Shown here: piece by piece, positions 44,607 to 51,763 of the stretch
Layout: each line of letters starts with the position of its first letter
Numbering within the stretch: the stretch's first letter is position 1
Origin: Arthrobacter_N sp051262515
Lineage (GTDB): Bacteria > Actinomycetota > Actinomycetes > Actinomycetales > Micrococcaceae
DNA: 64,000 nucleotides
NCBI RefSeq assembly: GCF_051262515.1
Contig: NZ_JBIMER010000002.1
Coordinates: 248,001-312,000 of the forward strand
Direction: 5' to 3'
Translations under genes and position numbers: made by a program
Notes under the pieces: generated by a model
Told to the model about the DNA's origin: nothing
The model's input: only the letters and a program-made list of their open reading frames with translations
Databases searched by the model: none

Positions 44607-45355
44607 GCCACCTCGACACCGTGCCGGAGACCAACGTCGTTTCGCTTCCGGAGCCGCCCGCAAAGCGCCGTCGGCGCATGGTTCTCGTGGGCGTCGGTTC
44701 CGTGGTCGGTCTCATCGTCGCTCTGATCCTGGTGCTCCTGTACTCCCCGCTGCTGGCCGTGAAGAACATCGAGGTCCAAGGGATCGAGCTGACTCGGGAA
44801 GCGGCGATGCGCGAGGCGCTGGAGCCCCTGGTGGGGACGCCGTTGCCGGGGATCGGCCCGGCGTCGGTCCAGCGGTTGCTGGAGGGCCAGCCGGCGGTCA
44901 AGGACGTGGTGGTCCAAGCGGAGGCGCCGTCGACCCTGCGGGTTGAAGTGATCGAACACGCGCCGGTGGCCATCGTCGAATCCAAGGGCAAGTTCCGGCT
45001 GGTATCGGAGGACGGACGCACCCTCGCGCCCTTGGCCAAGCGAGACGGCGCCGACCTCCCGGTCATCGACGCTGGCGTGTCGGCGGCGGATCCGAAGGTC
45101 TTCGCGACGGTGACGAAGGTTCTGGCTTCCCTGCCGGAATCCGTCCTGAACCGCATGGACAAGGCCGGGGCCAAGACGATCGATTCCGTGGAGCTGCGAC
45201 TGGTCAACGGCCAGACCGTGCTCTGGGGCAACGCCGAAAGAAACGCGGACAAGGCGCGGGTCGTCGAGGCGCTGCTGAAAATCAAGAACGAACCCGACGC
45301 CGCCGCGGTGAAGGTCTACGACGTCACGAGCCCGGACCATCCCGTGACGCGCTAG
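44603..45355 (+). CDS. ftsQ: FtsQ/DivIB division protein
   Basis: 250 aa. Basic cytoplasmic N-terminus (about 25 residues, ending KRRRRM), one membrane helix (about 27-46: LVGVGSVVGLIVALILVLLY), a POTRA domain (KNIEVQGIELTREAAMREALEPLVGTPL) and the FtsQ beta domain. It scaffolds the FtsQ-FtsL-FtsB-like complex. GTG overlaps the murC stop. The end of the operon's ligase section; a 204-bp regulatory gap follows before ftsZ. Confidence 0.92.
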   Translation: MSHLDTVPETNVVSLPEPPAKRRRRMVLVGVGSVVGLIVALILVLLYSPLLAVKNIEVQGIELTREAAMREALEPLVGTPLPGIGPASVQRLLEGQPAVKDVVVQAEAPSTLRVEVIEHAPVAIVESKGKFRLVSEDGRTLAPLAKRDGADLPVIDAGVSAADPKVFATVTKVLASLPESVLNRMDKAGAKTIDSVELRLVNGQTVLWGNAERNADKARVVEALLKIKNEPDAAAVKVYDVTSPDHPVTR

Positions 45356-45362
45356 GAGAGCG

Positions 45363-45448
45363 GTGCCGGGAACCACGGCACGCAACTTTCCTGAAGGCAA
45401 AGGGGCGACACGCGGCCTAGGTCGTTGCATGGGGGATGGGCACCCCAT
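45363..45448 (+). other. two hairpins between ftsQ and ftsZ
   Basis: Hairpin A: GTGCCG (45363-45368) with CGGCAC (45376-45381), 7-nt loop. Hairpin B: ATGGGG (45429-45434) with CCCCAT (45443-45448), 8-nt loop. Neither is followed by a T-run. They may partly terminate the upstream message or shape the leader of an ftsZ transcript. Confidence 0.35.
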
Positions 45449-45468
45449 AGCGTTTCAGTAGCAGGTAC

Positions 45469-45501
45469 TTGACATAACTATAACCCTCAAGCTGAAGGTT
45501 A
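45469..45501 (+). promoter_or_regulatory. ftsZ promoter region with inverted repeat
   Basis: TTGACA (45469-45474), TATAAC (45479-45484) and a 9-3-9 inverted repeat TAACCCTCA (45481-45489) / TGAAGGTTA (45493-45501) with one mismatch. TTGACA and TATAAC are too close to pair as one promoter; TATAAC may be a -10 with a poor -35, or TTGACA may pair with TAAAGT at 45500-45505 only with an unusually long spacer. The inverted repeat looks like a regulator site over the promoter. Confidence 0.45.
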
Positions 45502-45559
45502 AAGTTAGTCCGGTTGAAGCTTCCTAGATCAGCAGCACATCGAACAAGGGAACCAGGAC

Positions 45560-46759
45560 GTGGCAGCTCCACAGAACTACCTCGCCGTCATCAAGGTCGT
45601 CGGCATCGGCGGTGGCGGCGTGAACGCCGTCAACCGCATGATCGAGGTCGGCCTCCGCGGCGTCGAATTCATCGCGATCAACACAGATGCGCAGGCGCTG
45701 CTCATGAGCGACGCCGACGTCAAGCTCGACGTGGGTCGGGAACTCACCCGCGGCCTGGGCGCGGGGGCGAACCCGGAGGTGGGCCGCCAGGCCGCCGAAG
45801 ACCACGCCGAGGAAATCGAAGAGGTCATGCGCGGGGCCGACATGGTCTTCGTGACCGCGGGCGAAGGCGGCGGCACCGGCACCGGCGGCGCGCCCGTCGT
45901 GGCTCGGATCGCACGATCGCTGGGTGCGCTGACGATTGGTGTCGTCACGCGCCCGTTCACCTTCGAGGGCCGCCGGCGCGCGAGCTCGGCGGAGGCCGGC
46001 ATCGAGGCACTGCGCGACGAGGTCGACACGCTGATCGTCATCCCGAACGACCGGCTCCTGTCGATCAGCGACCGCAACGTCTCCGTACTCGACGCCTTCC
46101 GTTCCGCCGACCAGGTGCTGCTGTCCGGCGTCCAGGGCATCACGGACCTCATCACCACCCCGGGTCTGATCAACTTGGACTTCGCCGACGTCAAGTCCGT
46201 CATGCAGGGAGCAGGCTCGGCGCTGATGGGCATCGGTTCCGCCCGCGGCGAGGACCGGGCCGTCAAGGCCGCGGAACTCGCGATCGCCTCGCCCCTGCTT
46301 GAGGCGTCCATCGACGGCGCCCACGGTGTCCTGCTCTCGATCCAGGGCGGATCCGACCTGGGTCTGTTCGAGATCAACGAGGCCGCTCGGCTGGTGCAGG
46401 AGGTGGCGCACCCGGAGGCAAACATCATCTTCGGCGCCGTCATCGACGACGCGCTCGGCGACGAGGCCCGCGTGACCGTGATCGCCGCCGGATTCGACCA
46501 GGTCGACGTCACCTCGGCACCCGCCCAGCCGCAGCAGATCCCCCAGGTGCTGCCGCAGTCCCAGCCGGCCTCGGTGCCGGGTACGATTCCTCTGGCACCG
46601 GCGCAGTCGACTGCGGTTCCCGCTCATGCCTCCGCGCAGTCGGCCCCGGAGGCCGCACGCCCGGCGCAGCCGCGCTACGAGGAACTTCCGGCCATCGTGG
46701 AACAGGACCTCTCCGGTTCCTCCCACGACGACCTCGACGTGCCCGACTTCCTGAAGTAG
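45560..46759 (+). CDS. ftsZ: FtsZ, tubulin-like division GTPase
   Basis: 399 aa. Assembles the Z ring. The GTP-binding signature GGGTGTGGAP lies near residues 104-113, with N-terminal GIGGGGVNAVNRMIEVGLRGVEFIAINTDAQAL and the T7 loop region NLDFADVKSVM. A variable linker rich in Pro, Ala and Gln (about 320-385) ends in the conserved C-terminal peptide DDLDVPDFLK, which binds SepF and other partners. GTG start with AAGGGA upstream. It has its own promoter region despite being within the cluster. Confidence 0.98.
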   Translation: MAAPQNYLAVIKVVGIGGGGVNAVNRMIEVGLRGVEFIAINTDAQALLMSDADVKLDVGRELTRGLGAGANPEVGRQAAEDHAEEIEEVMRGADMVFVTAGEGGGTGTGGAPVVARIARSLGALTIGVVTRPFTFEGRRRASSAEAGIEALRDEVDTLIVIPNDRLLSISDRNVSVLDAFRSADQVLLSGVQGITDLITTPGLINLDFADVKSVMQGAGSALMGIGSARGEDRAVKAAELAIASPLLEASIDGAHGVLLSIQGGSDLGLFEINEAARLVQEVAHPEANIIFGAVIDDALGDEARVTVIAAGFDQVDVTSAPAQPQQIPQVLPQSQPASVPGTIPLAPAQSTAVPAHASAQSAPEAARPAQPRYEELPAIVEQDLSGSSHDDLDVPDFLK

Positions 46760-46800
46760 GGAGAAAGCAGCGAGCGGTCGCGAACGCGAGGTTGCCCAAG

Positions 46801-47535
46801 ATGATTCGTTTTGAACCGGTGGGACTGTCCGGGACCCGCGTTGGTTTCACCTCGATGACCGAGGGCAACCTCGCGTTGCATGTCGGGGACAACCCCGAGG
46901 CGGTCGCGGACCGCCGCAGGGAACTCGAGTCCCGGCTTGGCGTTCGGGACGGGGCGCTGCGCTTCATGAACCAGATCCACTCGGCCGACGTGCACGTGGT
47001 CGGGGACGAGTCGGGAAGCGCGAAGGCCCCAACGGCGGATGCCCTTGTATCCGTCGACGGAACCGTACCGCTGGCAGTCATGGTGGCGGACTGCGTGCCG
47101 GTGGTTTTAGCCGGGGTCGCCGGCGGTTTTGTCGCGACCGCCGTGGCGCACGCGGGGCGGGCAGGTCTGCTGGACGGCGTCCTCGAGGCTACGGTGCGCG
47201 CGCTGCGGAACGCGGGCGCCGTCGACATTCAGGCATGGATCGGCCCCGCGGTCTGCGGCTCCTGCTACGAGGTGCCCACGGAGATGGCGGAGACAGCGGA
47301 GAAACGACTCCCGGGGATCCGCACCACGACGCGTCGCGGCACCAGCGGGCTGGATCTCCCCGGAACCGCGCGCAGGCTGCTCGAAGCCGAGGGGATCGAC
47401 GTCGTCCGCGTCGACATCTGCACCATTGAGGACACCCACTACTACTCGCATCGCCGGGATCCGCGTTCCGGAAGGTTCGCCGGCCTGGTGTGGGGCACTA
47501 CCGCCGGCGGGGCGGGAGAGGAACGGACACCGTGA
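46801..47535 (+). CDS. pgeF: PgeF/YfiH-family (LACC1-like) protein
   Basis: 244 aa. The family, once called multicopper polyphenol oxidase, acts on purine nucleosides (phosphorylase/deaminase activities) and edits misincorporated murein amino acid in E. coli. Metal-binding residues are visible: NQIHSADVH, MVADCVPVVL (Cys) and VAHAGRAGLLDG (His). The last motif reads HAGRAG where HAGWRG is common. ATG 46801 is chosen over TTG 46792 because GAGG at 46788 suits only the later start. Adjacent to yggS by a GTGA overlap, a common post-ftsZ order. Confidence 0.88.
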   Translation: MIRFEPVGLSGTRVGFTSMTEGNLALHVGDNPEAVADRRRELESRLGVRDGALRFMNQIHSADVHVVGDESGSAKAPTADALVSVDGTVPLAVMVADCVPVVLAGVAGGFVATAVAHAGRAGLLDGVLEATVRALRNAGAVDIQAWIGPAVCGSCYEVPTEMAETAEKRLPGIRTTTRRGTSGLDLPGTARRLLEAEGIDVVRVDICTIEDTHYYSHRRDPRSGRFAGLVWGTTAGGAGEERTP

Positions 47536-48314
47536 ACACCACCGAAAATGGGGGCGGCACGGTTGCCCGGCGAGACGAACTCGAGCGTCGGCTCGCGGAC
47601 GTGCAGCGGAGGATCTCCAAGGCCTGTCGTGATGCCGGGAGGACCGAGGAACCCGGGTTGGTCGTGGTGACCAAGTTCTTCCCTGCCTCCGACGTCCGGT
47701 TGCTCGCCGAGCTCGGGGTGCTCGAAGTCGGCGAGAACCGCGACCAGGAGGCCGCCGCCAAGGCCGCCGAACTCGACGGCGTCGACGTGGCTTGGAACTT
47801 CATAGGACAACTCCAGACGAACAAGGCAAAATCCGTGGCCCGCTACGCGGCCGCCGTGCAATCCGTCGACCGCATCTCGCTGGTATCCGCCTTGGACAAG
47901 GCCGTGGCACGCGAAAACGAACGCCTGGCGGAGGGCGGAAAGCCTCCGCGGGCGGCCCTGCGCTGCCTGATCCAAGTTGATCTGCGGGAACCTCCCGGCG
48001 AGGACGGCGGGCAGGCCGGCGCGGCCGGCCGCGGCGGTGCCCTGCCCGGCGACGTGCCCGCCATCGCCGACGCCATCGACGCGGCTGCCCTGTTGGAACT
48101 CGGCGGCGTCATGGCAGTCGCGCCGCTGGACGCCGACGCGGCGGAGGCATTCGACCGGCTCATGGAAGTTTCGCGCCAACTGCGCGCATCCTACCCCGGG
48201 GCCGATACGGTTTCCGCGGGCATGAGCCAGGATTTGGAGCAGGCTGTTGCCGCCGGTGCGACACACCTGCGTGTCGGTTCCGATGTGCTCGGGCCGCGAC
48301 CGCCCTTGCGGTAG
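47532..48314 (+). CDS. yggS: YggS/PLPHP-family pyridoxal phosphate homeostasis protein
   Basis: 260 aa, an alanine racemase-like TIM barrel. PLP is expected on Lys48 in VVVTKFFPASDVRLL. Other family motifs: GENRDQEAAAK, WNFIGQLQTNKAKSV, MSQDLEQAVAAGATHLRVGSDVLG. A Gly/Ala-rich insertion (about 158-175: GEDGGQAGAAGRGGALPG) is not usual in shorter homologues. It keeps PLP balance rather than catalysing a fixed reaction. GTG overlaps the pgeF stop. Confidence 0.92.
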   Translation: MNTTENGGGTVARRDELERRLADVQRRISKACRDAGRTEEPGLVVVTKFFPASDVRLLAELGVLEVGENRDQEAAAKAAELDGVDVAWNFIGQLQTNKAKSVARYAAAVQSVDRISLVSALDKAVARENERLAEGGKPPRAALRCLIQVDLREPPGEDGGQAGAAGRGGALPGDVPAIADAIDAAALLELGGVMAVAPLDADAAEAFDRLMEVSRQLRASYPGADTVSAGMSQDLEQAVAAGATHLRVGSDVLGPRPPLR

Positions 48315-48380
48315 CGTCGTCATTGCGGAGACTCTTGCGGAACAGACCCTTGGACCGCGCACGATCATAAGGAGAAGACC

Positions 48381-48896
48381 ATGGCTGGCGCGCTGCGCAA
48401 GACAATGATCTACCTGGGGCTCGCCGACGGTGACGAGCACTATGCCTCGGACAACTACGGCGTCGACGAGCATGAGGAGGCGCGGCGCACGGAGCCGGTT
48501 CGCGAGGATCGCACGCACCAGCCGGTGGCCGCGGTTCCGGAGACGGACACGGAGTACCGGGCACCGGTGACCCCCATCAAGCGGGCGCCATCTTCCAGGG
48601 ACGAGGATTCTTCATTGCGGCAGATCACAACGGTCCACCCCCGCTCGTACAACGACGCCAAGATCATCGGCGAGAGTTTTCGCGAGGGCATTCCGGTCAT
48701 CATGAACGTGACGGACATGGGCGAGGGCGACGCCAAGCGGCTCGTGGACTTCTCCGCAGGACTGGTGTTTGGGCTTCACGGAAGCATCGAGCGCGTCACC
48801 AACAAGGTGTTCCTCCTGTCGCCGTCATCGGTTGAGGTGCTTGGCGAGGACAAGAAGTCCTCCGAGGGCCAAGCGACCTTCTTCAACCAGAGCTAG
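48381..48896 (+). CDS. sepF: SepF, FtsZ membrane anchor
   Basis: 171 aa. The short N-terminal membrane-binding helix (MAGALRKTMIYLGLAD), an acidic disordered linker (about 20-75) and the C-terminal SepF domain (about 78-160: ITTVHPRSYNDAKIIGESFREGIPVIMNVTDMGEGDAKRLVDFSAGL) are present. In actinobacteria SepF is the essential tether of FtsZ, binding its C-terminal peptide. ATAAGGAGAAG precedes the ATG. The 66-bp gap to yggS may hold a promoter; none is clear. Confidence 0.96.
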   Translation: MAGALRKTMIYLGLADGDEHYASDNYGVDEHEEARRTEPVREDRTHQPVAAVPETDTEYRAPVTPIKRAPSSRDEDSSLRQITTVHPRSYNDAKIIGESFREGIPVIMNVTDMGEGDAKRLVDFSAGLVFGLHGSIERVTNKVFLLSPSSVEVLGEDKKSSEGQATFFNQS

Positions 48897-48913
48897 CCGG
48901 ACCGCGCCCCGCC

Positions 48914-49201
48914 GTGTCACTGCTCCTCGGTCTCCTGTATGTAGCGCTGACCATTGTCCAGGTCCTCCTGATGATCAGGATCGTGTTCGACGTCGTCCAG
49001 ATGTTCGCCCGTTCTTGGCGGCCCCGCGGCCTCGCCCTTGTCGCCGCCAGCGTGGTCTACCGCGTGACCGATCCGCCGATGCGGTGGCTGAGGTCCAAGG
49101 TCAAGCCCGTCGACCTCGGCGGCATGAGGCTGGATCTCGCCTTCCTTATCCTCTATTTCGCCGTGATCATAGCCAAGATTGTGGTCCAATCCCTAGCGTA
49201 G
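48914..49201 (+). CDS. yggT: YggT family membrane protein
   Basis: 95 aa with two hydrophobic helices (about 1-22 and 70-90), flanking WRPRGLALVAASVVYRVTDPPMRWLRS, the YggT signature region. YggT proteins are linked to membrane and division sites or osmotic tolerance; the role in actinobacteria is uncertain. GTG start, no obvious ribosome site, 17 bp after sepF, so probably cotranscribed. Confidence 0.88.
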   Translation: MSLLLGLLYVALTIVQVLLMIRIVFDVVQMFARSWRPRGLALVAASVVYRVTDPPMRWLRSKVKPVDLGGMRLDLAFLILYFAVIIAKIVVQSLA

Positions 49202-49232
49202 GTCGGACGGCGAGACGGCTTCCGTAGTCAGG

Positions 49233-49261
49233 TTAGTTTTCCCGTACCGAAACGTTATAGT
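49233..49261 (+). promoter_or_regulatory. putative divIVA promoter
   Basis: TTAGTT (49233-49238), 17-bp spacer, TATAGT (49256-49261). It lies in the 167-bp gap before divIVA and would give a leader of about 100 nt that ends in the GAGGTG ribosome site. Confidence 0.5.
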
Positions 49262-49368
49262 CTTGACGCAGAGGGCGCCGCAGTTGTGGCGTGTGCGCCC
49301 AAAGTGAATCAGCGTACGCGGGCCGCACCAGCGGTCGGTGGAAGAACCAAAGCAACTGAGGTGACCAG

Positions 49369-50115
49369 ATGGCACTTACGCCAGAAGACGTAGTCAACAA
49401 ACGCTTCCAGCCGACGAAGTTCCGCGAAGGCTACGACCAGGACGAAGTTGACGATTTCCTGGACGAGATCGTCGTCGAACTGCGTCGTCTGAACCAGGAG
49501 AACGACGAGCTCCGCCGTCGTGTCAGCGAACTGCAGTCCGGTGACTCGGAGTCCGACTCCGGCGCCGTACCGGCTCCCGTGGCGGCGGCCCCCGCCACCG
49601 AAGCGACCCCGGTTGCGGCCGACAAGTCCCAGGTCGTCGACAAGACCCCGAAGGACGAGCCCGCAAAGGGCGCCCCGGCTTCCGCCGCCGCCCCGTCCGC
49701 TTCCGCAGGCGCGGCCGCTCCGACGGCGTCGGCAGGCGCAGCGGCGCCGTCCGCGCCCGCAGCCCCGGCCGGCCCCGCGGCCTCCGGCGGAACCGCCGAG
49801 TCGGCCGCCGGCGTCCTGGCGATGGCGCAGCGACTGCACGACGAATACGTCGGCGCCGGTGTGGAACAGCGGGACAAGATCATCGCCGAGGCGCAGATCG
49901 AAGCCAACGCCATGGTCAGCGACGCCGAGGAGAAAAGCCGCAAGACGCTCAGCTCCCTGGAGCAGCAGAAGTCGGTGCTCGAGCGCAAGATCGAACAGCT
50001 CCGAGGCTTCGAGCGCGACTACCGCGGCCGTCTGAAGGCGTACATCGAGGGCCAGCTGCGCGACTTGGATTCGAAGGGATCCGTCGCCACGCCGGAGTCG
50101 AAGGAAAACGCCTAG
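49369..50115 (+). CDS. divIVA: DivIVA/Wag31 polar growth protein
   Basis: 248 aa. The N-terminal lipid-binding domain (1-60: MALTPEDVVNKRFQPTKFREGYDQDEVDDFLDEIV) and a coiled coil follow the family. A long Ala/Pro/Ser-rich linker (about 62-140) contains imperfect SAGAAAP-type repeats, then a second coiled coil (about 150-225: GVEQRDKIIAEAQIEANAMVSDAEEKS). In actinobacteria DivIVA marks poles and directs elongation. ATG with GAGGTG upstream. A perfect hairpin terminates it before lspA. Confidence 0.95.
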   Translation: MALTPEDVVNKRFQPTKFREGYDQDEVDDFLDEIVVELRRLNQENDELRRRVSELQSGDSESDSGAVPAPVAAAPATEATPVAADKSQVVDKTPKDEPAKGAPASAAAPSASAGAAAPTASAGAAAPSAPAAPAGPAASGGTAESAAGVLAMAQRLHDEYVGAGVEQRDKIIAEAQIEANAMVSDAEEKSRKTLSSLEQQKSVLERKIEQLRGFERDYRGRLKAYIEGQLRDLDSKGSVATPESKENA

Positions 50116-50158
50116 GCATAGGTAGCTGCCCCGACCGGGGAAAAGCAAGCCGTAGATC

Positions 50159-50187
50159 GTCGGCGGCCGGGTCTTCCGGCCGCCGAC
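50159..50187 (+). terminator. terminator after divIVA
   Basis: Perfect 12-bp GC stem GTCGGCGGCCGG (50159-50170) / CCGGCCGCCGAC (50176-50187), 5-nt loop, no T-run. It lies 44 bp after divIVA and 18 bp before lspA, so read-through must supply lspA or a promoter is hidden here. Confidence 0.7.
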
Positions 50188-50205
50188 GTCACGTTAAGGG
50201 AGACC

Positions 50206-50754
50206 ATGGAGCACGAAGCGACGGACCAGTCGGCCACCGGGCATTCGACGCGCGGCAACCGCGCCCTTCTCGGCCTCGCGGCCGCGGTCGCCGTGGCGGG
50301 CTATGCACTGGACCAGGTGACCAAATGGCTGGTCCAGGCCAACATGGAACTGGGCGAGAGCATCGAGGTCCTGCCGCCGGTGTTGAGCTGGCACTACATC
50401 CTCAACCCCGGGGCCGCCTTCTCGATCGGCACGAGCGTCACCTGGATCTTCACGATCGTGCAGGCCGCCGTGGTGCTTTACGTGCTGTTCATCCTGCGCA
50501 GGGTCGGCTCCAAGGTCTGGGCCGCGGGGCTCGGGGGATTGCTCGCCGGGGCGGCGGGGAACCTCACCGACAGGTTGTTCCGGGAACCGTCCTTCGGGAT
50601 GGGACACGTCGTGGACTTCATTGCCTTGCCCAATTTCGCGATCTTCAACATCGCGGATTCCCTCGTTGTCTGCTCCATGGCAGTGATCTGCGTGCTGATT
50701 TTCCGTGGTCTACGAATCGACGGATCCCGCGAAACAACGGGGGACAAGCCCTGA
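50206..50754 (+). CDS. lspA: lipoprotein signal peptidase II
   Basis: 182 aa, four membrane helices. Cleaves the signal peptide of prolipoproteins such as LpqB after lipidation. The conserved aspartates lie in AAGNLTDRLFR and HVVDFIALPNFAIFNIADSLVV. AAGGGAG before the ATG. Ends in TGATG overlap with the RluD-type gene, a pairing common across bacteria. Confidence 0.95.
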   Translation: MEHEATDQSATGHSTRGNRALLGLAAAVAVAGYALDQVTKWLVQANMELGESIEVLPPVLSWHYILNPGAAFSIGTSVTWIFTIVQAAVVLYVLFILRRVGSKVWAAGLGGLLAGAAGNLTDRLFREPSFGMGHVVDFIALPNFAIFNIADSLVVCSMAVICVLIFRGLRIDGSRETTGDKP

Positions 50755-51677
50755 TGCCCGGCTTCACCGTCGCCGCCGAGCAAGACGGTTCGCGGCTGGA
50801 CGCCGTCGTCGCCGCCCAGCTGGGGCTATCGAGGACACACGCAGCCCAGCTCTGCGCCGACGGGCATGTCCTCTTGAATGGGCGGGCCGCGGGAAAATCC
50901 CGCCGTGCCGCCGTCGGCGAGCAGATAGATGTCACCATTCCGGAGCGTCCGGATCCGTTGGAAGTGAGAGTCGAACCCGTGGAAGACCTGAGGATCCTCG
51001 GCGAGGACGAAGACTATGTGGTCATCGACAAGCCCGTCGGAGTCGCCGCCCATCCCTCGCCCGGCTGGGTGGGGCCCACGGTCGTCGGGGCGCTGGCCGC
51101 CGCCGGCTACCGCATCTCGACGTCGGGTGCGGCCGAACGGCAGGGCATCGTGCACCGGTTGGACGTCGGGACGTCCGGGGTGATGGTGGTGGCCACGTCC
51201 GAGCGCGCCTACACCGCCCTGAAACGAGCCTTCAAGGAGCGGACACCCGCGAAGACGTACCACGCGGTGGTCCAGGGCCTCCCCGATCCGCTGGAGGGTA
51301 CGATCGACGCCCCCATCGGGCGGCACCCGGGGCACGACTGGAAATTCGCCGTCGTCGAGGATGGCCGGGACTCGGTCACGCACTACAAGGTCATGGAGGC
51401 GTTCGGCCGCGCGTCGCTGGTGGAGGTCAGGCTGGAGACCGGTAGAACGCACCAGATCCGCGTCCACTTGGCCGCACTGCGCCATCCGTGCGCCGGAGAC
51501 CAGACCTATGGCGCGGATCCGCGCCTCGCCGCGGCGCTGGGTCTCACGCGGCAATGGTTGCACGCACACCGGCTCGGGTTTCCGCACCCGGTCAGCGGCG
51601 AGTGGGTCGAATACGCGAGCGATTACCCGGCCGACCTGTCCCAGTCCCTGGAACTGCTCCGCGACGGCGCCTTCTGA
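50754..51677 (+). CDS. RluD-family 23S rRNA pseudouridine synthase
   Basis: 307 aa. An N-terminal S4 RNA-binding domain (about 13-60: SRLDAVVAAQLGLSRTHAAQLCADGHVLLNG) precedes the pseudouridine synthase domain with catalytic Asp137 in VHRLDVGTSGVMVVA, and TGRTHQIRVHLAAL. Modifies uridines in large-subunit rRNA, probably in helix 69 as RluD does; the exact target cannot be read from sequence. ATG in overlap with the lspA stop. Confidence 0.92.
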   Translation: MPGFTVAAEQDGSRLDAVVAAQLGLSRTHAAQLCADGHVLLNGRAAGKSRRAAVGEQIDVTIPERPDPLEVRVEPVEDLRILGEDEDYVVIDKPVGVAAHPSPGWVGPTVVGALAAAGYRISTSGAAERQGIVHRLDVGTSGVMVVATSERAYTALKRAFKERTPAKTYHAVVQGLPDPLEGTIDAPIGRHPGHDWKFAVVEDGRDSVTHYKVMEAFGRASLVEVRLETGRTHQIRVHLAALRHPCAGDQTYGADPRLAAALGLTRQWLHAHRLGFPHPVSGEWVEYASDYPADLSQSLELLRDGAF

Positions 51678-51751
51678 GGCCGCCGTCCGGGCGGGCAGGG
51701 CACGGCTCGCCCCGTGCGCGGGACCTTGACTTCGTCGGGTCTCCGGGCACC

Positions 51752-51757
51752 TAGAAT
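51752..51757 (+). promoter_or_regulatory. leaderless promoter -10 of dnaE
   Basis: TAGAAT ends 6 nt before the GTG at 51764. TTGACT at 51726-51731 lies 20 bp upstream, longer than ideal for a -35. No ribosome site before the start. Confidence 0.6.
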
Positions 51758-51763
51758 TGATGG

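Noticed and set aside
49660..49790. Low-complexity GC-rich repeat in divIVA as a possible mobile or satellite repeat
   Set aside because: It encodes the Ala/Pro-rich linker that is usual in actinobacterial DivIVA and keeps the reading frame.
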